52,460 nucleotides of DNA from an uncultured Alistipes sp. (GTDB lineage: Bacteria; Bacteroidota; Bacteroidia; Bacteroidales; Rikenellaceae). Made by a program: the position numbers and the translations under genes. The stretch covers positions 1 through 52,460 of the forward strand of contig CAAGBI010000058.1 in the NCBI GenBank assembly GCA_900768015.1, given 5' to 3'. The notes beneath the pieces are model-generated. The model was not told where the DNA came from. It saw only the letters and a program-made list of their open reading frames with translations, and did not search any database. Of the stretch, positions 16,951 to 25,292 are shown in pieces. The first letter of the stretch is position 1. Each line of letters begins with the position of its first letter.

Positions 16951-17838
16951 ATGACACAGAACAAGATTAAGGGTGTAGGCGTTGCCCTTATCACCCCATT
17001 TAATAATTTCGAGGTTGACTACCCAGCTTTGGAGCGCATGGTGGAGCATGTCATCGCTGGTGGTGTGGACTACATCGTAGCACTCGGCTCTACTGCCGAG
17101 ACGGCGACACTCTCACTCAAGGAGCGACAGCAGGTTTACGACTTTATCGTTGAGCGCACAGCAGGCCGCGTGCCCATCGTTGTGGGCATGGGTAGCAACA
17201 ACACACACGAGTTGGTGGAGCAACTTCGCACATTCGACATGCACGATGCAGTGGCCATCCTCTGCGTTGTGCCCTACTATAACAAACCATCTCAGGAGGG
17301 CATCTACCGCCACTATATGGCTGTAGCAGAGGCATCTCCCGTGCCCGTAATCCTCTACAATGTACCTGGTCGCACGGGCGTCAACATGACCGCAGCAACC
17401 ACCCTGCGCCTTGCTCACGCAACCGACAAGATTGTGGCAGTCAAGGAGGCTTCTGGAAGCATCGAGCAGATGCAGGAGATTATAGATGGTAAGCCCGAGG
17501 ACTTCCTCGTTATTTCGGGCGACGACGGCATCACCGTGGAGCTCGTCAAGCGCGGTGGCATGGGCGTAATCTCTGTAGCTGCAAACGCCTTTCCCGAGCG
17601 TTTCTGCAAGTGTGTACACGACGCCATGGAGGGCAACTTCGCCGAGGCTGAGCACACCATGGAGCAGCTCACAGAGCCCATCGCACTACTCTTTAGAGAG
17701 GGCAACCCCACAGGCGTTAAGTGTATGACCGCCGCTATGGGCATCACACGCGACGAGGTGCGCCTACCACTCGTAGAGGGCACAAAGGCTCTATCCGAGG
17801 ATATAAAAAATGCAATTAAGAAGTACGATTTGAGATAG
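16951..17838 (+). CDS. dapA: 4-hydroxy-tetrahydrodipicolinate synthase
   Basis: A 295-residue TIM-barrel aldolase of exactly family length. It has the GSTAETATLS pyruvate-binding segment (46-55), Tyr136 in YNVPGRTG and the Schiff-base Lys165 in AVKEASG. It condenses pyruvate with aspartate semialdehyde, the first committed step to lysine and diaminopimelate. It starts 26 bases after ligA with no promoter visible between, so the two are probably co-transcribed. Confidence 0.95.
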   Translation: MTQNKIKGVGVALITPFNNFEVDYPALERMVEHVIAGGVDYIVALGSTAETATLSLKERQQVYDFIVERTAGRVPIVVGMGSNNTHELVEQLRTFDMHDAVAILCVVPYYNKPSQEGIYRHYMAVAEASPVPVILYNVPGRTGVNMTAATTLRLAHATDKIVAVKEASGSIEQMQEIIDGKPEDFLVISGDDGITVELVKRGGMGVISVAANAFPERFCKCVHDAMEGNFAEAEHTMEQLTEPIALLFREGNPTGVKCMTAAMGITRDEVRLPLVEGTKALSEDIKNAIKKYDLR

Positions 17839-17880
17839 TGTGTGCGTTGGTCATAAAACGACATCACATATACTAATGCT

Positions 17881-18669
17881 ATGAGACACATAACACTACT
17901 ACTTCTACTTGCAGTAGCACTATCTACCCCCGCAACACTTCGCGCCGAGGAGCCAAATCCTCTCGTGGCAAGTGAGGCGGAGGCGACACTGCTTATTCCC
18001 GACGAGGAGGATATAATCCACCAGACGCTATCCACCTCGTCACCCTACTACTATACCAACCTTATGCTCAAGTATCTCAACGGTACTGAGCCCCTCACCG
18101 ACCTCGAGTACCACTACCTCTACTACGGCTTTATGTACCAGGAGGACTACCGCCCCTTTGCCGAAAATGTAGCACTCGACAGGATGTTAATGGTGATGGC
18201 GGGTATCAACCCCGACCAGCCCACCGTAGGACAGCTCGAGGCGCTCATCGAGAATGGTATAGCAGCGATGGAGGTAGACCCATTTAACCCCAAGGTACTC
18301 AACATGATGGCATACGCCTATGGAGCACTGGAAGATGCGCATCGCGAGCAGCTATACTACAACCATCTTAACGGCATACTCTCGACCATCGAGCGCTCGG
18401 GAACAGGCCTTAAGGAGGGTGACAGATGGCATGTTTTGATGTTCTCACACGCCTACGACTTGCTTGCATCGAAGGGTTACTCCTACAACGAGAACCGCAT
18501 CATTAGTCGCGAGGCGATGTTTGTGCCCATAGCCCAGCGACCCAAGGAGCGCATCAAGGGTTTCTACTTCGACTACAGCCGCATCTACCGCAACAAGCCC
18601 GACGATGTGACATTCAAGCGCGAGCGCACATGGCAGTTTAACAACCTCAAACCTCAAGAATACAAGTAA
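17881..18669 (+). CDS. DUF4919-like secreted protein
   Basis: 262 residues with a cleavable signal peptide (about 1-22, ending LRA). The LEYHYLYYGFMYQEDYRPF segment, a helical middle (FNPKVLNMMAYAYGALEDAHREQ) and the closing RERTWQFNNLKPQEYK resemble DUF4919 proteins of Bacteroidota. The helical repeats look TPR-like. The function is unknown. It follows dapA by 42 bases without an obvious promoter. Confidence 0.68.
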   Translation: MRHITLLLLLAVALSTPATLRAEEPNPLVASEAEATLLIPDEEDIIHQTLSTSSPYYYTNLMLKYLNGTEPLTDLEYHYLYYGFMYQEDYRPFAENVALDRMLMVMAGINPDQPTVGQLEALIENGIAAMEVDPFNPKVLNMMAYAYGALEDAHREQLYYNHLNGILSTIERSGTGLKEGDRWHVLMFSHAYDLLASKGYSYNENRIISREAMFVPIAQRPKERIKGFYFDYSRIYRNKPDDVTFKRERTWQFNNLKPQEYK

Positions 18670-18675
18670 AGGCAT

Positions 18676-18705
18676 TTGGGAGAGAAGATAATTTTATTAT
18701 CTTTG
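18676..18705 (+). promoter_or_regulatory. Promoter of the clostripain lipoprotein gene
   Basis: TTG (18676-18678), 19 bases and TATCTTTG (18698-18705) form an exact consensus promoter, 26 bases before the ATG. Confidence 0.85.
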
Positions 18706-18731
18706 CGCCGTTTTTTAATTTAAGTCTCAAA

Positions 18732-20279
18732 ATGAGGAAGATATATTTTCTACTATTTACACTTTTTTCACTTCTCACACTCGGAGCATGTGAGCGTGGC
18801 ACAAAGGTTATCTACGGCATGCGTGTCGAAGAGCATATCGGCGTGGCGTATGATGCTGCGGATGGAGCGTTTGAATATACTCTACATAGCGCAGTAGACC
18901 CCGCAACGGTTACAGTGTCGGCTACCGTAAATGGTGGCGCCACATGGATTACATCCGTCGATGTAAAGCCTAATGTAAATAGTGGCAAGGGCCGCGTTAG
19001 CTTTAGCCTCGAGCAGAACGATAGCGAACTTTCGCGCACAGCGACAATCACCCTATCGGCAACAGCACATCAGACGCAGTCTATTAAGATTACACAATTT
19101 GGCACACCCACCGAGGAGGCAAACCACACGCTTATGTTCCTATTCCTTGGCACGAGTCTCAACCGCTACTTCGACACAAACATCGACGATGCCAAAAAGG
19201 CTATTATGACGGGCATACTTGGCGACTCTAACCGTGTGCTACTATTCCGCCAGGACAACATGATAAAGGCGCATATCAGCGAGCTATGCTACGACACCAC
19301 TACAAAGATGTGCATCGAGCGCCGCGTAGTGGAGAACATCACGCTTCCAAGCAGTCAGCTCACCGCCGAGGAGCTCGCATCGCTAATCAACACCATGATT
19401 GCTGAAGCCCCCGCCCAGCGCTACGGCATGGTGCTCGCAGGCCACGGCACAGCATGGCTACCACGAGATGTCGTAAACAACAACAAGAGTAGTGTCTCTA
19501 CACTTGGCGCATACCACAATGTATGGACACCCGCACCTGGTGCTGAGGTGACTCGTACCTATGGCGAAAGGGATAATGTACACTTCAATATTCCTGAGCT
19601 TGCCACAGCCCTCGAGCAGTTGGATGTAGATTTGGACTACATACTCTTCGACGCTTGCTTCATGTCGAACATCGAGAGCATATATGACCTACGCAACTCG
19701 GCTAACTACATCATCGCCTCGCCATGCGAGATTATGGGTCGTGGCTTTCCATACGAGCGCACACTACCCCACCTCTTCATGGATAATGGCATGACCACCG
19801 ACTATATCAAGGCGGGCGAGAGCTACTACAAATTCTACCGCGACGAGTACACAAATCAGGCGCGCAGTGGCTCTATTGCCGTAATCGACTGCAACGAGAT
19901 AGATGCACTTGCAGATGCCACAAAGAGTGTCTTGGAGAGCATGTCAACAGGATACTACGACCGCAACACACTTCAGACCTACGAGGGTCAGGACATACAC
20001 TACTTCTTCGACTTTGGCGAGTGGATAAGCATCGTTGCTACAGACAACGCTGCACTTGAGGCATTCAACGCTCAGTTCAACAAGACCGTGATTGCGAAGT
20101 TCTCGCTCGACACATTCTACTCGGCATACGGTTCGTATGGCACACACGCCATAAACCTCGATGTGTACTCGGGTATCACGACATCTGCCCCCACCGAGGC
20201 CGACATCTACGGCTATATGCTCGAGACCAACTGGTGTAAATATGTGTGGTCCGAGAAGGCGAAAGAGGTTGTCGAATAG
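18732..20279 (+). CDS. BACON-domain clostripain-family (C11) lipoprotein protease
   Basis: 515 residues. A lipoprotein signal ends in LGAC (Cys20). A BACON/Ig-like domain spans about 30-124 with the typical closing SIKITQFG. The peptidase C11 domain begins at about 131, with the catalytic pair His238 (VLAGHGTAW) and Cys309 (YILFDACFMSNIESI). Clostripains cleave after Arg or Lys. The lipobox predicts a cell-surface or periplasmic enzyme, and BACON domains are thought to bind mucin or glycans. It has its own promoter and no partner gene. Confidence 0.9.
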   Translation: MRKIYFLLFTLFSLLTLGACERGTKVIYGMRVEEHIGVAYDAADGAFEYTLHSAVDPATVTVSATVNGGATWITSVDVKPNVNSGKGRVSFSLEQNDSELSRTATITLSATAHQTQSIKITQFGTPTEEANHTLMFLFLGTSLNRYFDTNIDDAKKAIMTGILGDSNRVLLFRQDNMIKAHISELCYDTTTKMCIERRVVENITLPSSQLTAEELASLINTMIAEAPAQRYGMVLAGHGTAWLPRDVVNNNKSSVSTLGAYHNVWTPAPGAEVTRTYGERDNVHFNIPELATALEQLDVDLDYILFDACFMSNIESIYDLRNSANYIIASPCEIMGRGFPYERTLPHLFMDNGMTTDYIKAGESYYKFYRDEYTNQARSGSIAVIDCNEIDALADATKSVLESMSTGYYDRNTLQTYEGQDIHYFFDFGEWISIVATDNAALEAFNAQFNKTVIAKFSLDTFYSAYGSYGTHAINLDVYSGITTSAPTEADIYGYMLETNWCKYVWSEKAKEVVE

Positions 20280-20299
20280 GAAAATTAAGATATAATTTA

Positions 20300-20307
20300 T
20301 ATCTTTG
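20300..20307 (+). promoter_or_regulatory. -7 element of the ffh promoter
   Basis: TATCTTTG, followed by CGCACC, lies 41 bases before the ffh start. A TTG at the consensus -33 distance was not found. Confidence 0.55.
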
Positions 20308-20348
20308 CGCACCAATTCAACAGAATAATAATATAAAAGCACTATAAC

Positions 20349-21692
20349 ATGTTTGAAAATCTAACCGCGAAACTCGAGCGCTCGTTTAAGATACTTAAGG
20401 GCGAGGGTCGAATTACCGAGATTAACATTGCCGAGACACTCAAGGAGATACGCCGCGCGCTTATCGACGCCGATGTAAACTATAAGGTGGCAAAGACATT
20501 CACCGACGAGGTGAAGCAGAAGGCGTTGGGCCAGGATGTGCTCCGCTCAGTGAAGCCTGGCCAGATGATGACAAAGATTGTGCGCGACGAGCTCGCAGCA
20601 CTTATGGGTGGCACAGCTACCGACATCAGCCTCGAGGGTAACCCCGCAGTAATCCTCATCGCAGGTTTGCAGGGTTCGGGTAAGACTACATTCTCGGGCA
20701 AGCTTGCATCATACCTCAAGAGCAAGAAGGGCCGCCAGGTGTTGCTCGTAGCGGGTGATGTTTACCGCCCCGCTGCTATCGACCAGCTTAAGATCCTCGG
20801 CGAGACCGTGGGCGTAGAGGTATATACCGAGCCCGGCAATAACAACCCCGTGCAGATTGCCGAGAACGCTATAAAGTACGCAAAGCAGAAGTCATACAAC
20901 ACCGTAATCGTCGATACCGCAGGTCGCTTGGCTGTGGATGAGGCGATGATGGTTGAGATTACAGCTATCAAGGCTGCGGTTAACCCTTCGGAGACACTCT
21001 TCGTTGTGGACTCAATGACTGGTCAGGATGCTGTAAACACAGCTAAGGAGTTTAACGACCGCCTCGACTTCGACGGCGTGGTACTCACAAAGCTCGATGG
21101 TGACACACGCGGCGGTGCTGCAATCTCTATCCGTTCGGTTGTAGATAAGCCCTTGAAGTTTATCTCTTCGGGCGAGAAGATGGATGCCCTCCAGGTGTTC
21201 CACCCCGAGCGTATGGCAGACCGTATCCTCGGCATGGGTGATGTGGTATCTCTCGTGGAGCGCGCACAGGAGCAGTTCGACGAGGAGGAGGCACGCAAGC
21301 TCAAGAAGAAGTTGATGAAGAACCAGTTCAACTTCAACGACTTCCGCGACCAGATAAACCAGGTTAAGAAGATGGGTAACCTCAAGGACCTCGCTTCGAT
21401 GATTCCAGGCATGGGCAAGGCACTTAAGGATATAGACATTCCAGATGACGCCTTCAAGCAGACTGAGGCTATCATCGACTCTATGACACCCGCCGAGCGC
21501 GAGAACCCCGAGATTATCAACGCCAGCCGCCGCGAGCGTATCGCTAAGGGTTCGGGTACACAGCTTGCGGATGTAAACCGTCTCATCAAGCAGTTCGACC
21601 AGACACGCAAGATGATGAAGACCGTAGCGGGAGGCAACATGCAGCAGCGCATGATGCAGCAGATGCGCCACGGAGGCAAGCGCCGCAGATAA
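20349..21692 (+). CDS. ffh: Signal recognition particle protein Ffh (SRP54)
   Basis: 447 residues, normal length. The N-terminal four-helix domain is followed by the G domain with GLQGSGKTT at 106-114, DTAGR and TKLDGD. The Met-rich M domain ends in QQRMMQQMRHGGKRRR. Ffh binds signal sequences on nascent chains together with the SRP RNA, and docks on FtsY for co-translational insertion. No SRP RNA was recognised next to it. Confidence 0.96.
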   Translation: MFENLTAKLERSFKILKGEGRITEINIAETLKEIRRALIDADVNYKVAKTFTDEVKQKALGQDVLRSVKPGQMMTKIVRDELAALMGGTATDISLEGNPAVILIAGLQGSGKTTFSGKLASYLKSKKGRQVLLVAGDVYRPAAIDQLKILGETVGVEVYTEPGNNNPVQIAENAIKYAKQKSYNTVIVDTAGRLAVDEAMMVEITAIKAAVNPSETLFVVDSMTGQDAVNTAKEFNDRLDFDGVVLTKLDGDTRGGAAISIRSVVDKPLKFISSGEKMDALQVFHPERMADRILGMGDVVSLVERAQEQFDEEEARKLKKKLMKNQFNFNDFRDQINQVKKMGNLKDLASMIPGMGKALKDIDIPDDAFKQTEAIIDSMTPAERENPEIINASRRERIAKGSGTQLADVNRLIKQFDQTRKMMKTVAGGNMQQRMMQQMRHGGKRRR

Positions 21693-21770
21693 TATAAAGG
21701 TGTAAATATTACCAAATGGCGAGAAAACGCCTATAATATGGGCTGAATCAGCAAATTTCGCCCTACTATT

Positions 21771-21800
21771 TTGGTAGAATAAAAATATTTACTATCTTTG
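21771..21800 (+). promoter_or_regulatory. Promoter of tRNA-Lys
   Basis: TTG (21771-21773), 19 bases, TATCTTTG (21793-21800): an exact consensus promoter, 33 bases before the tRNA. Confidence 0.85.
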
Positions 21801-21833
21801 CACCACCAAACGCGAAAGCATTGGTACCTCGGA

Positions 21834-21909
21834 GAATCCGTAGCTCAGTAGGTAGAGCACAACACTTTTAATGTTGGGGTCCCGGGTTCGAACCCCGGCG
21901 GATTCACCA
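21834..21909 (+). tRNA. tRNA-Lys (TTT)
   Basis: A full cloverleaf with acceptor GAATCCG/CGGATTC, D arm TAGCTCAGTAGGTAGAGCA, anticodon loop CTTTTAA (anticodon TTT) and T arm CCGGGTTCGAACCCCGG. CCA is encoded at 21907-21909. It is a single-gene unit with its own promoter and terminator. Confidence 0.97.
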
Positions 21910-21920
21910 AATCTTAAACG

Positions 21921-21953
21921 AGCAACAGAGTTAGTCTCTGTTGCTTTTTTTTG
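21921..21953 (+). terminator. Terminator of tRNA-Lys
   Basis: AGCAACAGAG (21921-21930) pairs perfectly with CTCTGTTGCT (21936-21945), followed by a run of T. Confidence 0.9.
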
Positions 21954-22039
21954 TTATGTCTTATTTTGAGTAAACTAAACTTTTGTATCGAATAATAAAT
22001 TTCACTTTATAAAGTCATAATAATAATGATAAATTCGAG

Positions 22040-22071
22040 TTGGCTTTATTTGTAAATATTTGCTAACTTTG
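22040..22071 (+). promoter_or_regulatory. Promoter of the sigma-factor operon
   Basis: TTG (22040-22042), 21 bases and TAACTTTG (22064-22071) match the consensus, 21 bases before the ATG. The spacing suggests the housekeeping sigma factor drives this unit. Confidence 0.72.
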
Positions 22072-22092
22072 TAGAGTGAAAACTAAAACAAT

Positions 22093-22806
22093 ATGACAGA
22101 CTCGCAACTTCTCTTAGGCATAACCCAGAATGACGAACAGGCTTGGAGGCATATTTATCACAATATGCGGATGGGGTTTGCCTCGATTCTAATGCAGGAA
22201 TTCGCAACATATAGACTCCAAAAGCAGGACATCGAGGATATATTCCAGGAGTCGTTGCTCGTCCTTATGAATAAGATTAAGAGCGGCGGCATGATAATAC
22301 CCCGCGAGGGCGCGATATTCAGCTATCTCGTGCAGATCGGTAAGTTCACAGCGTGCAACTTCCTCCGCAAGCGAAACCATCTTTCTTCAGCCGATGCGGT
22401 TACAATTCTCGATAAGCAACATTATGTAGCAGAGGGCGATATGGCTACCCAAGAGAAGCAAGAGGCGCAGAATGAGTTCTTGGATAGGGTGTTCGACTCT
22501 ATGCCCGCGGAGTGTAAGCGTCTGTTGATGCTCTTCTACTGGGAGCGTAAGCCTATGGATGACATAGCGAGCATCTTGGGTATGCGTAATGCCGATTCGG
22601 CCAAGACAAAAAAGAGTAAGTGCATGAATAAGTTTAAGGAGATTGCGGCACAACTCATCGCGAGTGACGAGTTTGCCGAGGATGCTGTGCGTGCTGCTGT
22701 TGAGCGTGCTGCACTCAGAGAGCTCTTGGAGGATGAGAGCGCCTATGCCGAAGGTGGTATCTCGTTGGCGGCATTGGACACAACGGAGGATAAGAGGGAT
22801 AAATAA
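22093..22806 (+). CDS. RNA polymerase sigma-70 family (ECF-like) factor
   Basis: A 237-residue sigma factor. Region 2 is at about 10-100 (KQDIEDIFQESLLVLMNKI, then FSYLVQIGKFTACNFLRKR). Region 4 HTH is at about 130-185 (MPAECKRLLMLFYWERKPMDDIA, ILGMRNADSAKTKKSKCMNK). An unusual 45-residue Ala/Glu-rich extension follows. It should direct RNA polymerase to an alternative promoter set. The next gene overlaps it by one base (TAATG) and encodes an HExxH membrane protein, not a FecR-type anti-sigma factor. Its target promoters are unknown. Confidence 0.87.
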   Translation: MTDSQLLLGITQNDEQAWRHIYHNMRMGFASILMQEFATYRLQKQDIEDIFQESLLVLMNKIKSGGMIIPREGAIFSYLVQIGKFTACNFLRKRNHLSSADAVTILDKQHYVAEGDMATQEKQEAQNEFLDRVFDSMPAECKRLLMLFYWERKPMDDIASILGMRNADSAKTKKSKCMNKFKEIAAQLIASDEFAEDAVRAAVERAALRELLEDESAYAEGGISLAALDTTEDKRDK

Positions 22807-23534
22807 TGCGAAAGGTACTCGACACACTCTATTATATATTGTCAACGCTCTTCTTCGGGCTATTGGCGCTCCTGTTTGCGGGTGTGTGCGTCACCTCGCT
22901 CTGCAAGAATGCCATAGAGATATACACAATAGCGGGTCTCGACTGGAGGTTTACGGGCAACTATGTGGGTCTCATCGTTGGCTTTGTGACATATCTCCTC
23001 TTCGCGGTTATGTTGTGGATATTCCGCATGAGGCACAACCTCGACTGGTCTATGAAGTTCACCCACGAGCTTACGCACACGCTTGTGGCCCTATTGTTTG
23101 GTCGCAAGATATATGAGTTCGTTGTTCGAGGCAGGGAGTGTCATGTCGTTTACAAGTCGGGCTTCATTGGCTACCTACCCATCACTCTGTCGCCATACTG
23201 CATACCTATCTATACCTTTATGATCTTTCCCTTCAGGTTTGCGGGCGATGCACACTACATGATAATCTTCGATGCCCTCATAGCCTTTACCTACGCCTTC
23301 CATCTACACTCGTTCATCAAGCAGACGAGGCTCACGCAATCCGACATTGAGAACTGCGGTCGCCTGCGCTCCGTGGCATTCATTGCCTTTACGCATCTCG
23401 CAGTCCTATCGTTGATTTTAGCAACGCCCCGAGGTGGTGTCATGAATGCCATCAGCAGGGTATTTATGCAGTACCCCATGCAGATTCTGCACTCGCCCCG
23501 AGAGTGGCTCTACGACATAATTCAATATTTCTAA
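22806..23534 (+). CDS. Membrane HExxH protein, possible M50-like metalloprotease
   Basis: A 242-residue protein with about five to six hydrophobic helices. At the end of the second or third lies THELTHTLVALLFGRKIYEF (HExxH, His87, Glu88, His91), which resembles the zinc motif of M50/M50B (site-2-protease-like) membrane peptidases. A later IIFDALIAF places Asp156 where a third ligand could lie, but the canonical LDG motif is absent. It is translationally coupled to the sigma-factor gene. A role in releasing or responding to the sigma factor is attractive but inferred only from the neighbourhood; the motif could also be non-catalytic. Confidence 0.6.
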   Translation: MRKVLDTLYYILSTLFFGLLALLFAGVCVTSLCKNAIEIYTIAGLDWRFTGNYVGLIVGFVTYLLFAVMLWIFRMRHNLDWSMKFTHELTHTLVALLFGRKIYEFVVRGRECHVVYKSGFIGYLPITLSPYCIPIYTFMIFPFRFAGDAHYMIIFDALIAFTYAFHLHSFIKQTRLTQSDIENCGRLRSVAFIAFTHLAVLSLILATPRGGVMNAISRVFMQYPMQILHSPREWLYDIIQYF

Positions 23535-23622
23535 GAAAATTTTGCGTAATTAGCGGTTACCTTTTCTTCATAGCGACATTATAGGGTGAAAACAAATTAA
23601 AAACACTCTAAAAATTAAAGCT

Positions 23623-24018
23623 ATGAAGAGATTCTTTTTTATTGCAGCGCTTTCACTCGTAACCCTTTTCGGCCTCTCGGCAACCGCTATCTCCCACGAG
23701 GTGGCAGATGCTAACTACTCATTTGCCGTTATCGCCTCACCCGCAGGCATGGATGAAGATTTCGAGTTCGATGCCACGACATTGATCGCCATCTACAACC
23801 TTATGCCCGACAAGGTGAAGAGCCTCTGCGTTGAGGAATACGAGAAGGTTGCACCCAAAATCGAGGAGTGCAATGACGAAAGTTTTACCTATGCCGGCGT
23901 AAAGATTACCCCTATCACAACAGACAATGGCACCGACCTAAAGTTCACCTACAAGGGTCACACTGCCATGGTCAAGAACTACTCAAAGGCTGAGTTGGAC
24001 AAGGTATTTGGACTATAA
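23623..24018 (+). CDS. Small secreted protein of unknown function
   Basis: 131 residues with a clear signal peptide (about 1-22, MKRFFFIAALSLVTLFGLSA). The mature part is acidic with one Cys pair candidate (Cys in SLCVEEYE and IEECND). A central helix-rich region is followed by beta strands (FTYAGVKITPITTDNGTDLK). No family was recognised. It lies 88 bases after the HExxH gene and 21 bases before the next gene; an own promoter is not clear. Confidence 0.75.
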   Translation: MKRFFFIAALSLVTLFGLSATAISHEVADANYSFAVIASPAGMDEDFEFDATTLIAIYNLMPDKVKSLCVEEYEKVAPKIEECNDESFTYAGVKITPITTDNGTDLKFTYKGHTAMVKNYSKAELDKVFGL

Positions 24019-24039
24019 CCATTCGCACGCTTCGCAACC

Positions 24040-24594
24040 ATGAGAACATCAACTAAGGTATACATATGGGCATGTGGCCTACTTCACGCGGCGATACTTA
24101 TCTTTCTTGTGTGGCCCTCGCACCACAGATTGGCCAGCGATGTGGATAACATAGATAGGATTGTTGACCTCGACCTGCCAGAGATTGGGCGCTATGAATC
24201 TGCAGATAACCTTGACAGAGGTGCATCACGATTCGACAACTTCGAACACCAGATTTGGTTCAAGGAGGAGGTGTCCGAGGAGTGCATCGCGGAGATGGAG
24301 CGCAGGTGTCAAGAGGATGGCGAGCATTGGACCAAACTCAATTCGTTAGGATGCTACGAATATTGGGACGGTGGAGGCGCAGATGAGTTGTATTGTGTCA
24401 ACTGCCTAATCTACAAGGATAGAGCCTATGTTAGTTATATCGTTAGTGAGGACGAGGGAATCTTAGCAGTGTTTGCAATGTTTCTGTATTCGCTCGTGCT
24501 GATGGTCTGGGGTGCTATACTCCTTATCTGCAAGCTCGTAAGAAACCGTAAGAGAAAAAAACAAGCAAGAAACGACCATGAAGAGACTATTTAA
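24040..24594 (+). CDS. Two-pass membrane protein with a periplasmic domain, unknown function
   Basis: 184 residues. One hydrophobic helix at about 7-24 and a second at about 143-166 enclose a roughly 115-residue acidic domain with four or more cysteines (ECIAEMERRC, GCYEYW, YCVNC). The C-terminal tail is strongly basic (VRNRKRKKQARN). This predicts a periplasmic Cys-containing domain held by two helices. No family was recognised. It overlaps the next gene by 17 bases, so the two are translationally coupled. Confidence 0.75.
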   Translation: MRTSTKVYIWACGLLHAAILIFLVWPSHHRLASDVDNIDRIVDLDLPEIGRYESADNLDRGASRFDNFEHQIWFKEEVSEECIAEMERRCQEDGEHWTKLNSLGCYEYWDGGGADELYCVNCLIYKDRAYVSYIVSEDEGILAVFAMFLYSLVLMVWGAILLICKLVRNRKRKKQARNDHEETI

Positions 24595-25207
24595 GACACT
24601 ACTCGTACTGTCGGGTATAGCATTTGTTGGTGTGGCAGTGCTATATGGTTCGATGATTCCCGAGACGCTTACCGCGCAGTCGCTTCCTGTGGATAAGGTG
24701 GTTAAGGAGGGAGATGTGATATTCCAGACCACGAAGACGCGCCAGTCGGCTCTAATACAGATTGGCACTCGCTCGAGGGTTACTCACTGTGGCATTGTCG
24801 TGATGCGTGATGGCGAGCCCTATGTTCTTGAGACATTAAGCACACTGGTACTAACGCCATTGGATGAGTTTATTGCGCGCGGCGTGGGTGGCAAATATTG
24901 GCTCAAGCGCTCCGATAGTGAGAACATCAAGATTGAGTATGACCACCTCTTAGGCAAGAGCTACGACGCGGCATTTAGCTTCGACAACGACATCTACTAC
25001 TGCTCGGAGTTAGTCTACACCATCTACAAGCATCAGCTCGGCATAGAGCTTTGCGAGCCAAAGAGGATTGACGACTACCTGATTCTTTGCACCGACGAGC
25101 TGCCCATCATCAAGAACGAGATGCAGCGTCGCGGCATCACCAAGGAGCAATATGCCGTAGCGCCTGTGGACATCTTCGAGTCGGAGTACCTCAAGGAGGT
25201 AGAATAG
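24578..25207 (+). CDS. YiiX/YebB-type permuted NlpC/P60 cysteine hydrolase
   Basis: 209 residues. An N-terminal hydrophobic helix (about 8-26) is a signal or anchor. The permuted papain-like core has His70 in RVTHCGIVV before Cys142 in YYCSELVYTIY, the order of YiiX/YebB-like (PF05708-type) enzymes. Members are thought to act on amide or thioester bonds of lipids, peptides or peptidoglycan; the substrate here is unknown. It is the last gene of the plus-strand run that begins with the sigma factor, and is followed by a terminator. Confidence 0.82.
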   Translation: MKRLFKTLLVLSGIAFVGVAVLYGSMIPETLTAQSLPVDKVVKEGDVIFQTTKTRQSALIQIGTRSRVTHCGIVVMRDGEPYVLETLSTLVLTPLDEFIARGVGGKYWLKRSDSENIKIEYDHLLGKSYDAAFSFDNDIYYCSELVYTIYKHQLGIELCEPKRIDDYLILCTDELPIIKNEMQRRGITKEQYAVAPVDIFESEYLKEVE

Positions 25208-25215
25208 AACTAAAT

Positions 25216-25258
25216 GCAAAGGGTTGACTTTCGCAGTCAACCCTTGCTCTATTTTTTG
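25216..25258 (+). terminator. Terminator after the YiiX-type gene
   Basis: AAGGGTTGACT (25219-25229) pairs with AGTCAACCCTT (25235-25245) around TTCGC, followed by GCTCTATTTTTT. Confidence 0.85.
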
Positions 25259-25292
25259 TGCCTTATAGCAAGCTCCATTCCGCCTACATGCT

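Noticed and set aside
23573..23585. CATAGCGACATTA also present near 39928-39940
   Set aside because: A single 13-base match, one copy spanning a start codon region; no longer repeat or palindrome supports a function.
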